DNA from: Bacillus sp. FJAT-27225
Lineage (GTDB): Bacteria > Bacillota > Bacilli > Bacillales > Cytobacillaceae
Reading direction: 5' to 3'
Assembly: GCF_001685025.1 (NCBI RefSeq)
Contig: NZ_MAYU01000024.1
Coordinates: 268,033-332,032, forward strand
DNA: 64,000 bases
Below are positions 54,689 to 63,924 of the stretch, one piece after another; within the stretch, counting starts at the first letter, position 1; each line of letters starts with the position of its first letter. A model generated the notes under the pieces. That model saw only the letters and a program-made list of their open reading frames with translations. It did not search any database and was not told where the DNA came from. The position numbers and the translations under genes were made by a program.

Positions 54689-57600
54689 TTGAAGGCTATT
54701 AGAAGGCAATTATTCGTCCTAACTACAATTCTCGCATTGCTAGCAGGAACAATCCTGCCATATGCGGGCAAAGCAAGTGCAGAGGAAAATTATATAACCG
54801 TTTCACAAGCAATTGCGAACAATAGCGGCACAGCGACAGTAAAGGGGTATATTGTAGCATTTACAAAAGGAACCCGAAGTTACGATTTTGATGCACCATT
54901 TGATGGAGATACAAATATAGCAATTGCAGATTCTCCAACTGAAAGAGATCCTGCAAAAATACTGCCAGTTCAGCTACCATCCGGTGACTTTCGGACGAAA
55001 TTTAATGTGAAGACAAATGAAGGAAATATCGGGAAAGAAATCCTGGTCACTGGCACCTTAGCTGCTTATTTCTCAGTTCCAGGATTAAGGAGCCCTACTG
55101 CAATGAGCTTCGTAGGGGAAAATCCATCAGACCCTGGGCAACCCCCAGCCGAAGGCCCGAAAATCCATGAAATTCAGGGAAACTCTCATACATCTCCTTT
55201 TAAAGACCAAAATGTAACAGGAGTCAGGGGTATTGTTACTCATGTTCAAGATGCAAGCAACTTCTACATGCAATCGGTTACACCTGACAGTGACAGCAAT
55301 ACGTCTGAAGGGATTCTTGTTTATAAGCCAACTCATAACGTAAAAGTCGGTGACCTTGTAGCGGTAAACGGCCTTGTGAAGGAATGGGTACTGGACGGTT
55401 ATGCTGAAAAGCTACAGACCGATCTGGCAATGACCGAAATCAACGCACAGAACGGTGCAATTTGGGTAATTGGAAACAACCAGCCTCTGCCACAGCCAGT
55501 CGTCATCGGCAAGGATGTAATCCCTCCGACAGAAGTTGTTGATAACGACAGGTTTGGAACATTTGACCCACAAGAAGATGGAATTGATTTTTACGAAAGC
55601 CTCGAAAGCATGAGGGTTTCAATCGAAAATCCTACTGCAACAGCTCCGCAAAAATACGGTGAAATTCCTGTTATTGCCGGTAAGGTTGAAGGCAAGCCTT
55701 ATACGATAGCCGGTGGCACGATTATCACTGAAGAAAACTCCAACCCTGAACGGATGCATATCCTGATGGGTGACCGGAATTTTGTTAACAAGACTGGCGA
55801 CCGTTTGAACGGAACGGTAACAGGCGTTGTCAGCTATGGCTTCACCAACTACAAAATCCTGACAAACAAATCGGATTTACCTCCATTGGTTGAGGGAACT
55901 GCCGCGCGTGAATCAACTACTATTACAAAAGAAGAGGACAAGCTGACTGTCGCAACCTACAACATGGAAAACTACCATGCTGGTGAAACAGCTAAGACTC
56001 AAAAGCTTGCTGAAACTTTTGTAAACAACCTAAAAACACCTGACATCATTGGCCTTGTCGAAGTACAGGACAACAATGGCGAAAAGAATGATGGAACAGT
56101 TGATGCTTCGAAAAACTATGAAGCGCTGATTAATGCAATAGCAGCCCTTGGCGGCCCAACTTATAAATGGACGGATATTGCACCTGAAAACCTTAGGGAC
56201 GGGGGTGCACCTGGAGGAAACATCCGAGTCGGTTACCTTTATAACCCTGAGCGCGTCCAGCTGGCAGAAGGTGCTCCAAAAGGTACTGCGACACAAGCGG
56301 TTTCCTATGAAAATGGCTCGCTTACATTGAACCCCGGCCGGATTGACCCGACAAATACAGCGTTCAATTCAAGCCGTAAGCCGCTGGCAGCTGAATTTGT
56401 CTTTAACGGCGAAGAAGTGATTGTTATTGCGAATCACTTCAACTCAAAAGGCGGAGACGAGCCGATTTTCGGTAAAAATCAGCCGCCGGTACTTGGCAGT
56501 GAGGCACAGCGTCTTGAAATTGCGAAAATCGTAAACAACTTTGTTTCCGATGTTCAAACAAAGAACCCTGATGCGAATGTTGTAGTCCTAGGCGACCTGA
56601 ATGACTTTGAATTCTCTGCACCTCTTGAAACATTAAAAGGCGATGACCTGACAAACCTGATTGAAAGTGTACCAAAGCCGGAGCGGTATACGTACAACTA
56701 CCAGGGGAATGCACAGGTGCTTGATCACCTGCTGGTGTCAAACCGCTTGGTAGGCTCAGCAGAATTGGATATCGTTCACCTGAATTCCGATTTCACAGAA
56801 GCGCATGGTAGGGTCAGCGATCACGATCCGCTGGTTGCCCTAATCGATTTGACTCCAGATCCGAAGCCGATTGATTTGACACTTATGCATGTAAACGACA
56901 GCCATGCAAACGTTGAAAAATATCCAAAACTTTTCACCGCTGTAAACCAAGTCCGCGCGGAAGACCCTGATGCCTTGCTGGTTGATGCAGGCGATGTGTT
57001 CTCTGGAACGCTTTACTTCAATAAATATCTTGGCAAAGCAGATTTATGGTTTATGAATCAGCTGGGTTACGATGCTATGACATTCGGAAACCATGAGTTT
57101 GATAAGGATTCAAATGTACTGGCCGATTTTATCAAGGACATGCAGTTCCCAATGGTCAGCTCTAATGTCAACGTAACAGGCGATGACGTGCTGAACCAGC
57201 TATTCAAGGATGAAATTTCCTCCTCACCGGAAGGCGGAAACATCTATCCTGCAATTGTGAAGGAAATTGATGGGGAAAAGGTAGGGATTTTCGGGCTGAC
57301 TACTCCTGATACGACATTCCTTGCCAGCCCATCTGACGACATTATCTTTGAAGATGCCGTTGGATCAGCACAGGAAACCGTTGCTGCCCTTGAGGAGGAA
57401 GGCATCAACAAAATTATCGTTCTTTCACATCTTGGTTACGGTCCAGATCAGGACCTTGCTAAAGCAGTTGACGGAATTGACGTCATCGTCGGCGGCCATA
57501 CCCATACGAAATTAACACAGCCTGTCCTGGTTGAAAAAGAAGAGCCAACTGTAATTGTTCAGGCAAATGAATATTTGAACTTCCTAGGAGTCCTGAATGT

Positions 57601-58771
57601 TTCATTTGATGAAGAGGGCGTTGTAACACAATCCACTGGCGAACTTCGCGATGTGGCAGTATTCACTCCTGATGCAGCTGCTCAGGCAAAGGTTAATGAG
57701 TTCAAAGCTCCACTTGAAGAACTGAAGCAAACCGTTGTTGGCTACACCAATGTTCCTCTTGACGGCGAACGCGGCAATGTAAGGACTAAAGAAACAAACC
57801 TTGGCAACATGATCACAGATGCAATGCTTGAAAAAGCAAAGTCGATTGATCCTAAAACATCAATTGCACTGCAAAATGGCGGCGGCATTCGTGCTTCGAT
57901 TGATCAGGGAGACATTACCCTTGGTGAATTGCTGACTGTTCAGCCATTCGCTAACCTGCTTGTTACACTTGATTTGACAGGTAAAGAGATTTGGGACGCC
58001 CTCGAGCATTCCGTTGCGAAGGTAGAATCAGGTGCTGGCCAGTTCCTTCAGGTATCCGGGCTGCAATTTAAATATGACCCGTCAAAGCCTGCCTATGACC
58101 GTGTTTGGTCAGTGGAAGTGAAAACAGCCAATGGCTATGAGCCTATTAATCTTGACAATACCTATACCGTTGCAACCAATGCGTTTACGGCCGATGGCGG
58201 AGACGGCTTCACTATGTTCAAAGCTGCAAAGAACGAAGGGCGCATTAACGAGCTGTTGATTACTGACTATGAAATCACAGCTGAATATGTAACAAAGCTC
58301 AGCCCAATTTCACCTGCTGTTGAGGGCAGGATCGTTACTGGATCCGAGCCTGTCATTGTAACAGGCTGGGTGGAAGAAGGCGGCCTCTGGTACTACTTCA
58401 ACGAGAAGGGTGAGAAGGTAACCGGCTGGCTTGAGCTTGACGGCAATGTATATTATCTCGACCCTGTCAATAATGGTGCCCGCGTAACCGGCTGGAAGGC
58501 CATTGACGGAGCTGTCTATTATTTCAATCAGGATGGGGTAATGCAGACCGGCCTTGTCACGATTGATGGAAAGACGTACCTCTTCAATGATGAGGGGATT
58601 CAGCAGAGAGACAAGTGGGAGAGCTATGATGGCTGGTGGTACAAGCTCGACAAAAATGGAGTGGTTACCAAAAAACAAAAGTATGCCCCTCCAGGCCAGA
58701 TTGGCAATACACCTGGCAAAGGCGGGAATAACCCTGGGCAATCCGGAGAAACGCCTGGCAAAGGAAAGTAA
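54689..58771 (+). CDS. Secreted multidomain nuclease / 5'-nucleotidase with C-terminal wall-binding repeats
   Basis: This 1360-residue exported enzyme would degrade extracellular nucleic acids and nucleotides. Order of domains: signal peptide (1-31); two OB-type/YhcR-like domains (about 35-290); endonuclease/exonuclease/phosphatase domain (about 415-725) with ATYNMENYHAGE, ANHFNSKGGDE, LGDLNDFEFS and SDHDPLVA; 5'-nucleotidase metallophosphatase (about 727-1000) with MHVNDSHAN, VDAGDVFSG, GNHEFD and GGHTHTK; 5'-nucleotidase C-terminal domain with NGGGIRASIDQGD; four to five choline-binding-like repeats (TGWVEEGGLWYYFNEKGEKV type), and a Pro/Gly tail. It resembles YhcR of B. subtilis, but lacks LPXTG. 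It starts with TTG behind AAGGAGG. Confidence 0.92.
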   Translation: MKAIRRQLFVLTTILALLAGTILPYAGKASAEENYITVSQAIANNSGTATVKGYIVAFTKGTRSYDFDAPFDGDTNIAIADSPTERDPAKILPVQLPSGDFRTKFNVKTNEGNIGKEILVTGTLAAYFSVPGLRSPTAMSFVGENPSDPGQPPAEGPKIHEIQGNSHTSPFKDQNVTGVRGIVTHVQDASNFYMQSVTPDSDSNTSEGILVYKPTHNVKVGDLVAVNGLVKEWVLDGYAEKLQTDLAMTEINAQNGAIWVIGNNQPLPQPVVIGKDVIPPTEVVDNDRFGTFDPQEDGIDFYESLESMRVSIENPTATAPQKYGEIPVIAGKVEGKPYTIAGGTIITEENSNPERMHILMGDRNFVNKTGDRLNGTVTGVVSYGFTNYKILTNKSDLPPLVEGTAARESTTITKEEDKLTVATYNMENYHAGETAKTQKLAETFVNNLKTPDIIGLVEVQDNNGEKNDGTVDASKNYEALINAIAALGGPTYKWTDIAPENLRDGGAPGGNIRVGYLYNPERVQLAEGAPKGTATQAVSYENGSLTLNPGRIDPTNTAFNSSRKPLAAEFVFNGEEVIVIANHFNSKGGDEPIFGKNQPPVLGSEAQRLEIAKIVNNFVSDVQTKNPDANVVVLGDLNDFEFSAPLETLKGDDLTNLIESVPKPERYTYNYQGNAQVLDHLLVSNRLVGSAELDIVHLNSDFTEAHGRVSDHDPLVALIDLTPDPKPIDLTLMHVNDSHANVEKYPKLFTAVNQVRAEDPDALLVDAGDVFSGTLYFNKYLGKADLWFMNQLGYDAMTFGNHEFDKDSNVLADFIKDMQFPMVSSNVNVTGDDVLNQLFKDEISSSPEGGNIYPAIVKEIDGEKVGIFGLTTPDTTFLASPSDDIIFEDAVGSAQETVAALEEEGINKIIVLSHLGYGPDQDLAKAVDGIDVIVGGHTHTKLTQPVLVEKEEPTVIVQANEYLNFLGVLNVSFDEEGVVTQSTGELRDVAVFTPDAAAQAKVNEFKAPLEELKQTVVGYTNVPLDGERGNVRTKETNLGNMITDAMLEKAKSIDPKTSIALQNGGGIRASIDQGDITLGELLTVQPFANLLVTLDLTGKEIWDALEHSVAKVESGAGQFLQVSGLQFKYDPSKPAYDRVWSVEVKTANGYEPINLDNTYTVATNAFTADGGDGFTMFKAAKNEGRINELLITDYEITAEYVTKLSPISPAVEGRIVTGSEPVIVTGWVEEGGLWYYFNEKGEKVTGWLELDGNVYYLDPVNNGARVTGWKAIDGAVYYFNQDGVMQTGLVTIDGKTYLFNDEGIQQRDKWESYDGWWYKLDKNGVVTKKQKYAPPGQIGNTPGKGGNNPGQSGETPGKGK

Positions 58772-58800
58772 CATATCTTCATAGAAAGATAGAAACAAAG

Positions 58801-58842
58801 AATCACCCTGCTGCCTACTGAAGGTGCAGGGTGATTTTTTAT
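58801..58842. terminator. Bidirectional terminator after the nuclease gene
   Basis: AATCACCCTGC and GCAGGGTGATT form an 11-bp stem with TTTTTT to the right and AT-rich bases to the left; it can also end the small minus-strand gene at 58871. Confidence 0.9.
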
Positions 58843-58870
58843 ATAGATGCTCACTATTTGTTTAATCTTA

Positions 58871-58963
58871 CTAGCGATTTCTTGTTTTATTGCTGACTGC
58901 CTGTAGAATGAACTGTTTTTCCCATGTGGCTAATCGCTTCCAGCTGCCTGCTTTTATTTTCAT
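58871..58963 (-). CDS. 30-residue small protein B, paired with small protein A
   Basis: A short gene starts with ATG 58963; AGGGGTG lies seven bases upstream. The basic product starts MKI, has Trp at residue 8, Leu at 11, EKQF near 15-18 and SN near 24-25, matching small protein A residue for residue at 12 positions. The last residues differ. No known family is recognised. It lies on the minus strand, converging with the nuclease gene. Confidence 0.65.
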   Translation of the reverse strand: MKIKAGSWKRLATWEKQFILQAVSNKTRNR

Positions 58964-59203
58964 TCCTTGTCACCCCTCTGTGTGAATGTCTGTTGTTTTA
59001 ATGGAACTGGCGGTTTCATGACATTTCTTCCTTTTACTAGTTGTTTACCGTCTTTTTTATGAAAATAAACAAAGAACCGTTCCTCAAAAATAGACGGAAA
59101 AGGACAGGGGAAGCCGAGTATGGACAAGGATAAGGTGTAAGGTGGACAATAAAATGGCGAATCTGGAAAGAGTGATAGAGAATTTGCCGAAACGTTTTTA
59201 AAA
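58964..59203. other. Gap left of the kinase terminator
   Basis: About 240 bp. A 15-codon frame with a fair ribosome site (59154-59201) is too short to support. Nothing else is seen. Confidence 0.4.
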
Positions 59204-59250
59204 AGGCCTTCCTATGTACATGATTTCAAACCATGTACATAGGAAGGCCT
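59204..59250 (-). terminator. Very long perfect hairpin, terminator of the kinase gene
   Basis: A perfect 19-bp inverted repeat (59204-59222 with 59232-59250) surrounds a nine-base loop. On the minus strand TTTTTAAAAA follows, so it can end the histidine kinase transcript. Each arm contains the palindromic TGTACA. Confidence 0.75.
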
Positions 59251-59352
59251 ATAAAGTGATTCTATAAGGTACTACGCTAGAAAAACTTCGTCTAAAGTTA
59301 TAATTCCCTATTATGCTGACGGAAAACAAGAACCGTCCCTCTTTGATCAGGT

Positions 59353-60870
59353 TTATATTATGCGCGGGAAGGTAAGTTTGAAGGTGGAGCCTGTATATGG
59401 GCCATCACTGAAAACATCTATTTTTCCTTTATGGTCCTGAATGATTTTATATGTCACCATCAGCCCAAGGCCGTTTCCCGTTGATTTTGTTGTGAAAAAC
59501 GGCTCGCCAAGCTTTTTCAACTGCTCCTCCGTCATACCAATTCCGGTATCCTTAATAGTTACAGATACTTCTGTGGCGAGGTTGCTCAGGGTAACGTAGA
59601 CGAAACCGCCGTTTGGAATTGCTTCAATTGCATTTTTAAGGATATTGAGGAATACCTGCTTCAGCTGGTTTTTTTCCCCTGATAGGATGGCTTGTTCCTC
59701 GGGAAAATCCGTAATAATCAGGACATTTCTAAGCAGGGCTTCTGGTTCAAGGAACTTTGCGGCGTTCTGCAGGATTTCGGCCAAATCGCACTGTGTATAA
59801 TCGGCAACATGTGGCCTGGCAAAAATCATGAAGTCACTGACAATTGAATTAATCCTGTCGATTTCTTCAAGAATGGTACTTGTGAAGACCGTTTCTTCGG
59901 TTGTTTCTGTCAGCAATTGGACAAATCCTTTTATTGTTGTAAGCGGATTGCGGATCTCATGGGCAAAACCCGCAGCAAGCTCGCCTACCATCGATAGTTT
60001 TTCAGCTTTTTGCAGTGTTTCCTCGGTTCGTTTCTTTTCGGTTATATCGTATTGAATGGAAATGTGCTTGTATTTCTTTCCGTTTTTATCCATGAAAGGG
60101 ATGATGGTTGTGTCCGTCCAATAGGTTGTACCGTCCTTGGCGCTGTTCAGTATTTCCCCATTCCAAACCTTGCCTTCGCTTAAGTCCTTCCATACATCCT
60201 CAAAATAGCTTTTCGGATGATAGCCGGAATTAAGGATAAAGGGAGTCCGGCCAATCAGTTCCTCTTTTGAGTATTTAGAAACCTCACAGAACCGCTGATT
60301 GACATAGAGATAGCGATCATGTTCATCCATTACCGCAAATATTGTAGCTTCATTAAGAGCCCTCTTAAGTTCTGCCAATTCCTTCAAGGTCATTCGCAAA
60401 TCCTCTGTAGATTCGTCAAGGGCATATTTTGTAGTGAAAAGAATGTCATTGTAATGGCTTATCACTGAATATAGGACTGCATTCAGCAGGGGATCCAGAA
60501 CTTTAATGGCCTCGATAAGCTGGTAAGCATCAAGTTTCTCCTCCTTTAGTTCACGCTCCATCAACGCGATGATAGCAGAACGGGATTTGTAAACGAGGCT
60601 AATGCATGAATCGAGCGAACCCGCAATCCCGACTGAACGCTGGCCCATTAGGTTCGCAAAAGAGATTAAATCGTTCTTGATGGTAGGGTTATGTGTTGAA
60701 AGATAGTCTCCCAGCAGGTAGAAAAGGTATTTTTGCATGTAGTGGGGGTCGTCTATATGGTGGTACAGCAAGCTATATTTATTGCCGGTTCCCGGGGTAT
60801 CCAAATAATCGGCAAGTTCACCGCTAAGTTTCTTTATTTTGAAACCCAGTTCGTACAGTTGGCCATTCAT
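59353..60870 (-). CDS. PAS-domain sensor histidine kinase, sporulation-kinase-like
   Basis: This 505-residue kinase has no membrane helix. It has an N-terminal helical sensor region (1-175), a PAS domain (about 185-290; VMDEHDRYLYVNQRFCEVS, YDITEKKRTEE), a HisKA domain with the phospho-acceptor His in GFAHEIRNPLTTIKGF (about residue 302), and an HATPase domain (NAIEAIPNGG, DTGIGMTEEQL, GNGLGLMVTYKII). The HisKA resembles Kin-type sporulation kinases that feed Spo0F. No response regulator is adjacent, so it is an orphan kinase. GGGAGGTG precedes ATG. The signal sensed is unknown. Confidence 0.9.
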   Translation of the reverse strand: MNGQLYELGFKIKKLSGELADYLDTPGTGNKYSLLYHHIDDPHYMQKYLFYLLGDYLSTHNPTIKNDLISFANLMGQRSVGIAGSLDSCISLVYKSRSAIIALMERELKEEKLDAYQLIEAIKVLDPLLNAVLYSVISHYNDILFTTKYALDESTEDLRMTLKELAELKRALNEATIFAVMDEHDRYLYVNQRFCEVSKYSKEELIGRTPFILNSGYHPKSYFEDVWKDLSEGKVWNGEILNSAKDGTTYWTDTTIIPFMDKNGKKYKHISIQYDITEKKRTEETLQKAEKLSMVGELAAGFAHEIRNPLTTIKGFVQLLTETTEETVFTSTILEEIDRINSIVSDFMIFARPHVADYTQCDLAEILQNAAKFLEPEALLRNVLIITDFPEEQAILSGEKNQLKQVFLNILKNAIEAIPNGGFVYVTLSNLATEVSVTIKDTGIGMTEEQLKKLGEPFFTTKSTGNGLGLMVTYKIIQDHKGKIDVFSDGPYTGSTFKLTFPRII

Positions 60871-61118
60871 AGTACACCTCCCTTGACCTATCTTTTAACC
60901 GTATTATTTAATCTATTATTACTAGTATAATAAATAATAGTATAAAATTTCCAATATAAAAGGGGAAATTAGTAGGATTATATAAATAAATTTAGAAAAG
61001 AGGGAAATATTCTTTTTTCAATCGCTAAAAAGTGACATAAACAAACTGGCAATATTGAAAAATGGTGAGGTTTCCTTAAATTTCGTTCTCCTTCAGGCTT
61101 CTATAAAGTCAAATAAAT
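60871..61118. other. Gap between the kinase and the LysM endopeptidase
   Basis: About 250 bp, very AT-rich. TTTAATCTATTATTACTAGT and similar bases around 60910-60950 probably hold the kinase promoter (minus). No gene. Confidence 0.4.
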
Positions 61119-61120
61119 GA

Positions 61121-61159
61121 TAAAAACAGGCATCCGAAGCCGGTATGCCTGTTTACTAT
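61121..61159. terminator. Terminator of the LysM endopeptidase gene
   Basis: AAACAGGCAT and ATGCCTGTTT form a perfect 10-bp stem around 11 bases. T-rich sequence follows on the minus strand. Confidence 0.88.
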
Positions 61160-61161
61160 TT

Positions 61162-62274
61162 TTAATAGAATCGTTTAAAGCTCGAGAAATGTTTTTTGTA
61201 ATAGGAATCGTTCAGGCTTGTAATCGTGACTCCTTTATCGGAGGCATGGATGAACTGGTTGTCTCCTATGTAGATACCCATATGGGAAATGCCCTTTTTA
61301 TATGTATTCTCAAAGAATACCAGGTCACCTGCTTCAGGTTTGTCTACATAATAAGAGCGATCGTAAAAGCCCTGGGATGAGTGCCTGTTAAGGTTGTTCC
61401 CTGATTCTTTAAATACAAAATAAATAAATCCGCTGCAATCAAAGCCTTTTGGGGTTGAACCGCCCCATGCATAAGGAGTGCCCATTAATCCTTTCGCCAG
61501 AGAAATTAAGTTATCATTCTTTACGGCGTTAGCGGGCTCTGCTGTTTGTGTCTCCTTAGAAGCTGGAACCTTTACTACCTGGCCAACCCGGATAAAATCA
61601 GAAGTAAGATTATTTAGTGCCTTAAGTTCGGAAACTGTTGTATTGAAGTTCATGCTGATCCTGCCCAGAGTGTCACCGCTTTTAATTGTGTAGGATGCAT
61701 AGTCTTTATCGGCAGCTTCGGTTGGCGGTGAAGCTGGATTTGCCGGCTGCGGCTTTTGTGAAGCGGGAGCAGGGGCAGGGGCAGGGGCAGATACTGGCAC
61801 TACTTGTACTGGACTTGGCGTTGGCGTTACCGTTACTGGGGCCGATTCGGAAACAGGGGCCGAAACCATCAGCTTTTGTGCTATATAAATCAAATCGGAT
61901 TTAAGGCTGTTCCATTTTTTTAGGTTTGCCACAGTTGTTTTATTCTTAAGTGCAATCCCGCTTAATGTATCCCCTTTTACGACCGTATGGGATGCGGAAG
62001 CAGTTAAAGTTGCAGCTGGTGTTTCTATAGGGACTGTAACCAGATTGATAGACGCAGTGGGAATGGACAGCTTTTGATTAATAAAAATGAGGTCAGATTG
62101 TAAGCCATTTGCAGTTTTTAAATCCTTAACAGTGGTTTTGTATGTAAGGGAAATTTTTGATAGAGTATCACCCTTTTTGACAATATACTCCGTTCCAGAT
62201 GCAGAGGCCTGTGCAGAATACGCGGCAGACAAAATGGCAACTGTTGCACATGCAGCGACAACTTTACCTTTCAT
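61162..62274 (-). CDS. LysM-repeat NlpC/P60 D,L-endopeptidase (LytE/LytF-like)
   Basis: This secreted wall hydrolase has 370 residues: signal peptide (1-26), three LysM domains (about 28-72, 96-140 and 195-238; YIVKKGDTLSKIS, HTVVKGDTLSGIA, YTIKSGDTLGRIS), a Pro/Ala-rich linker with APAPAPAP between the second and third, and the NlpC/P60 domain. Catalytic residues are Cys in FDCSGF (about 278), His in GISHMGIYIG and the third in QFIHAS. It would cut the D-Glu to DAP bond during growth or separation. ATG 62274 follows AGAGGTGA; the upstream frame is not used. Confidence 0.93.
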   Translation of the reverse strand: MKGKVVAACATVAILSAAYSAQASASGTEYIVKKGDTLSKISLTYKTTVKDLKTANGLQSDLIFINQKLSIPTASINLVTVPIETPAATLTASASHTVVKGDTLSGIALKNKTTVANLKKWNSLKSDLIYIAQKLMVSAPVSESAPVTVTPTPSPVQVVPVSAPAPAPAPASQKPQPANPASPPTEAADKDYASYTIKSGDTLGRISMNFNTTVSELKALNNLTSDFIRVGQVVKVPASKETQTAEPANAVKNDNLISLAKGLMGTPYAWGGSTPKGFDCSGFIYFVFKESGNNLNRHSSQGFYDRSYYVDKPEAGDLVFFENTYKKGISHMGIYIGDNQFIHASDKGVTITSLNDSYYKKHFSSFKRFY

Positions 62275-62690
62275 TGGACTGAAATCACCTCTTTGGTAGT
62301 TTAGTAGTAAGAATATATTACCACAAAAGTAGATTAAAGGGTGCAAAATCCCAAATTTTGTTGGAATATTTAGTCGAAAAGAAACGATTGAGGATAACCT
62401 TCAACAAAGATAGCCTGCCGACTGCTTGTCAAAAAGGGCGTTGGCGCATAAGGAGGTTTCGAAACACATTTTTACTTAAAGTTAAGCTTATTAAGTAGGA
62501 AACAATGGAAGGTTTGTCCCCCTTGTTGAAAAATGCTGCATTTCAGTAATGCCGTATTGTGTTTTTTGGTTACCAAGTTTTACCTGTAGCGTGAAACGGG
62601 ACTTTTTTACCTCTTTTCCATTCCATTTTTGGTTTATAGTGGATATGCACTTACAAAAACATACAAGAAAAGACAAAAGGTGGGAAATGA
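62275..62690. promoter_or_regulatory. Divergent region between the two wall hydrolase genes
   Basis: About 415 bp shared by the divergent LysM endopeptidase and amidase genes. It is AT-rich near both ends. AAGTTAAGCTTATTAAG near 62476 is a partial palindrome. No promoter pair stands out clearly. No gene. Confidence 0.4.
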
Positions 62691-63914
62691 GTGAAAGCTG
62701 CATCATCGTTGGGGAAAGTTGTCGTCTGCTTCTTAGTCTTATTTTCATTCGTTCTGTCACTGGACAATACAAAAGCCGACGCTGCCTATTCATTTCAGGC
62801 AAAGGTAACGGCTATTTCTCTTAATGTACGTTCGGGTGTGGGAACCTCTTACTCGATCGTAGGAAAGCTTCCGACCGGCACACTGGTGACTGTCCTATCG
62901 GAAAAAAGCGGCTGGTCAAATATTACTTCTGGAACAGTGAAAGGCTGGGTTTCATCCCAATACTTGTCCCCTGTTACCTGGAGCGGCTATGTTACTGCGA
63001 ATAGCCTGAATGTCCGCAATGCGGCAAGCACGACAGGAACAGTTCTTGGCTCAATTCCGAGTGGTACTGCGGTGACGGTACATGGAACAGATGGAAGCTG
63101 GCTAAAGGTTTCTGTTCCTTCCAAATCATTGAATGGGTGGGTATCATCCTCCTTTATTTCCAAAACCGCCGTAACCCCTGTAAATCCAAAACTTGTTTTG
63201 AAATCCGCAACAAGCATGAGGAAAGGCCCTGGCACAACCTACGCGATTGTGTCTTCAGAAACAGCGGGAACCTATTTTGACAAACTTGCGGTGAAGGATG
63301 GCTGGACGCAAGTGAAGAAATCAAATGGAACGACAGGCTGGATATTATCGACGGTGCTTCGGGATCCGGCGACAGTCCTGAAGGGAAAGGTCATCGTTGT
63401 TGATGCCGGCCATGGCGGGTATGACAGCGGGGCAGTCGGAGCCATTTATTATGAGAAGATGCTTACGTTAAAATCAGCCCTTCAGGTTGGGCCACTCCTT
63501 CAAAAGTCAGGGGCAAAGGTCATTTATACACGCTCAACAGATACGTATTTAACACTTGCCAAGAGAGTCAGTATTTCAAACCTCAATCTTGCCCATGCGT
63601 TTTTGAGCATTCACTATAATGCTTTTTCAAAAACAAGTGCTGGAATTGAAACGTACTATTATAATAGTTCAAAGGATAAAGCTTTGGCTTCATCAATCCA
63701 GAATTCGGTTATCGCCCAGACAAAGATGAAAAACCTTGGCACAAAGTATGGGAACTATCACGTCCTGCGTGAGAACAAACGCCCGGCAGCACTCCTGGAG
63801 CTTGGCTATATTTCCAACCCTTACGAGGAAAAAACGGTTGCCACTTCTGCATTCCAACAGAAAGCAGCCCAGGGGATACATGATGGATTGTTTAATTATT
63901 TTTTGAATAGGTAA
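62691..63914 (+). CDS. N-acetylmuramoyl-L-alanine amidase with three SH3 domains
   Basis: This is a secreted amidase of 407 residues. A signal peptide (1-31) precedes three bacterial SH3 domains (about 35-95, 98-160, 168-225; each with a SLNVRSG- or SMRKGPG-type start and a GW motif), then an Amidase_3 catalytic domain (233-407) with the zinc ligands in VDAGHGGYDSGAVG, the Glu at the start of the next helix (YYEKMLTLK), HYNAF and LLELGYISN. It cuts between MurNAc and L-Ala. It starts with GTG behind AAAGGTGG. It is divergent from the LysM endopeptidase gene. Confidence 0.94.
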   Translation: MKAASSLGKVVVCFLVLFSFVLSLDNTKADAAYSFQAKVTAISLNVRSGVGTSYSIVGKLPTGTLVTVLSEKSGWSNITSGTVKGWVSSQYLSPVTWSGYVTANSLNVRNAASTTGTVLGSIPSGTAVTVHGTDGSWLKVSVPSKSLNGWVSSSFISKTAVTPVNPKLVLKSATSMRKGPGTTYAIVSSETAGTYFDKLAVKDGWTQVKKSNGTTGWILSTVLRDPATVLKGKVIVVDAGHGGYDSGAVGAIYYEKMLTLKSALQVGPLLQKSGAKVIYTRSTDTYLTLAKRVSISNLNLAHAFLSIHYNAFSKTSAGIETYYYNSSKDKALASSIQNSVIAQTKMKNLGTKYGNYHVLRENKRPAALLELGYISNPYEEKTVATSAFQQKAAQGIHDGLFNYFLNR

Positions 63915-63924
63915 AGGGATTTTT

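Noticed and set aside
59154..59201. 15-codon frame with an AAGGTGG site
   Set aside because: Too short to judge; no homologue of it elsewhere in the window.
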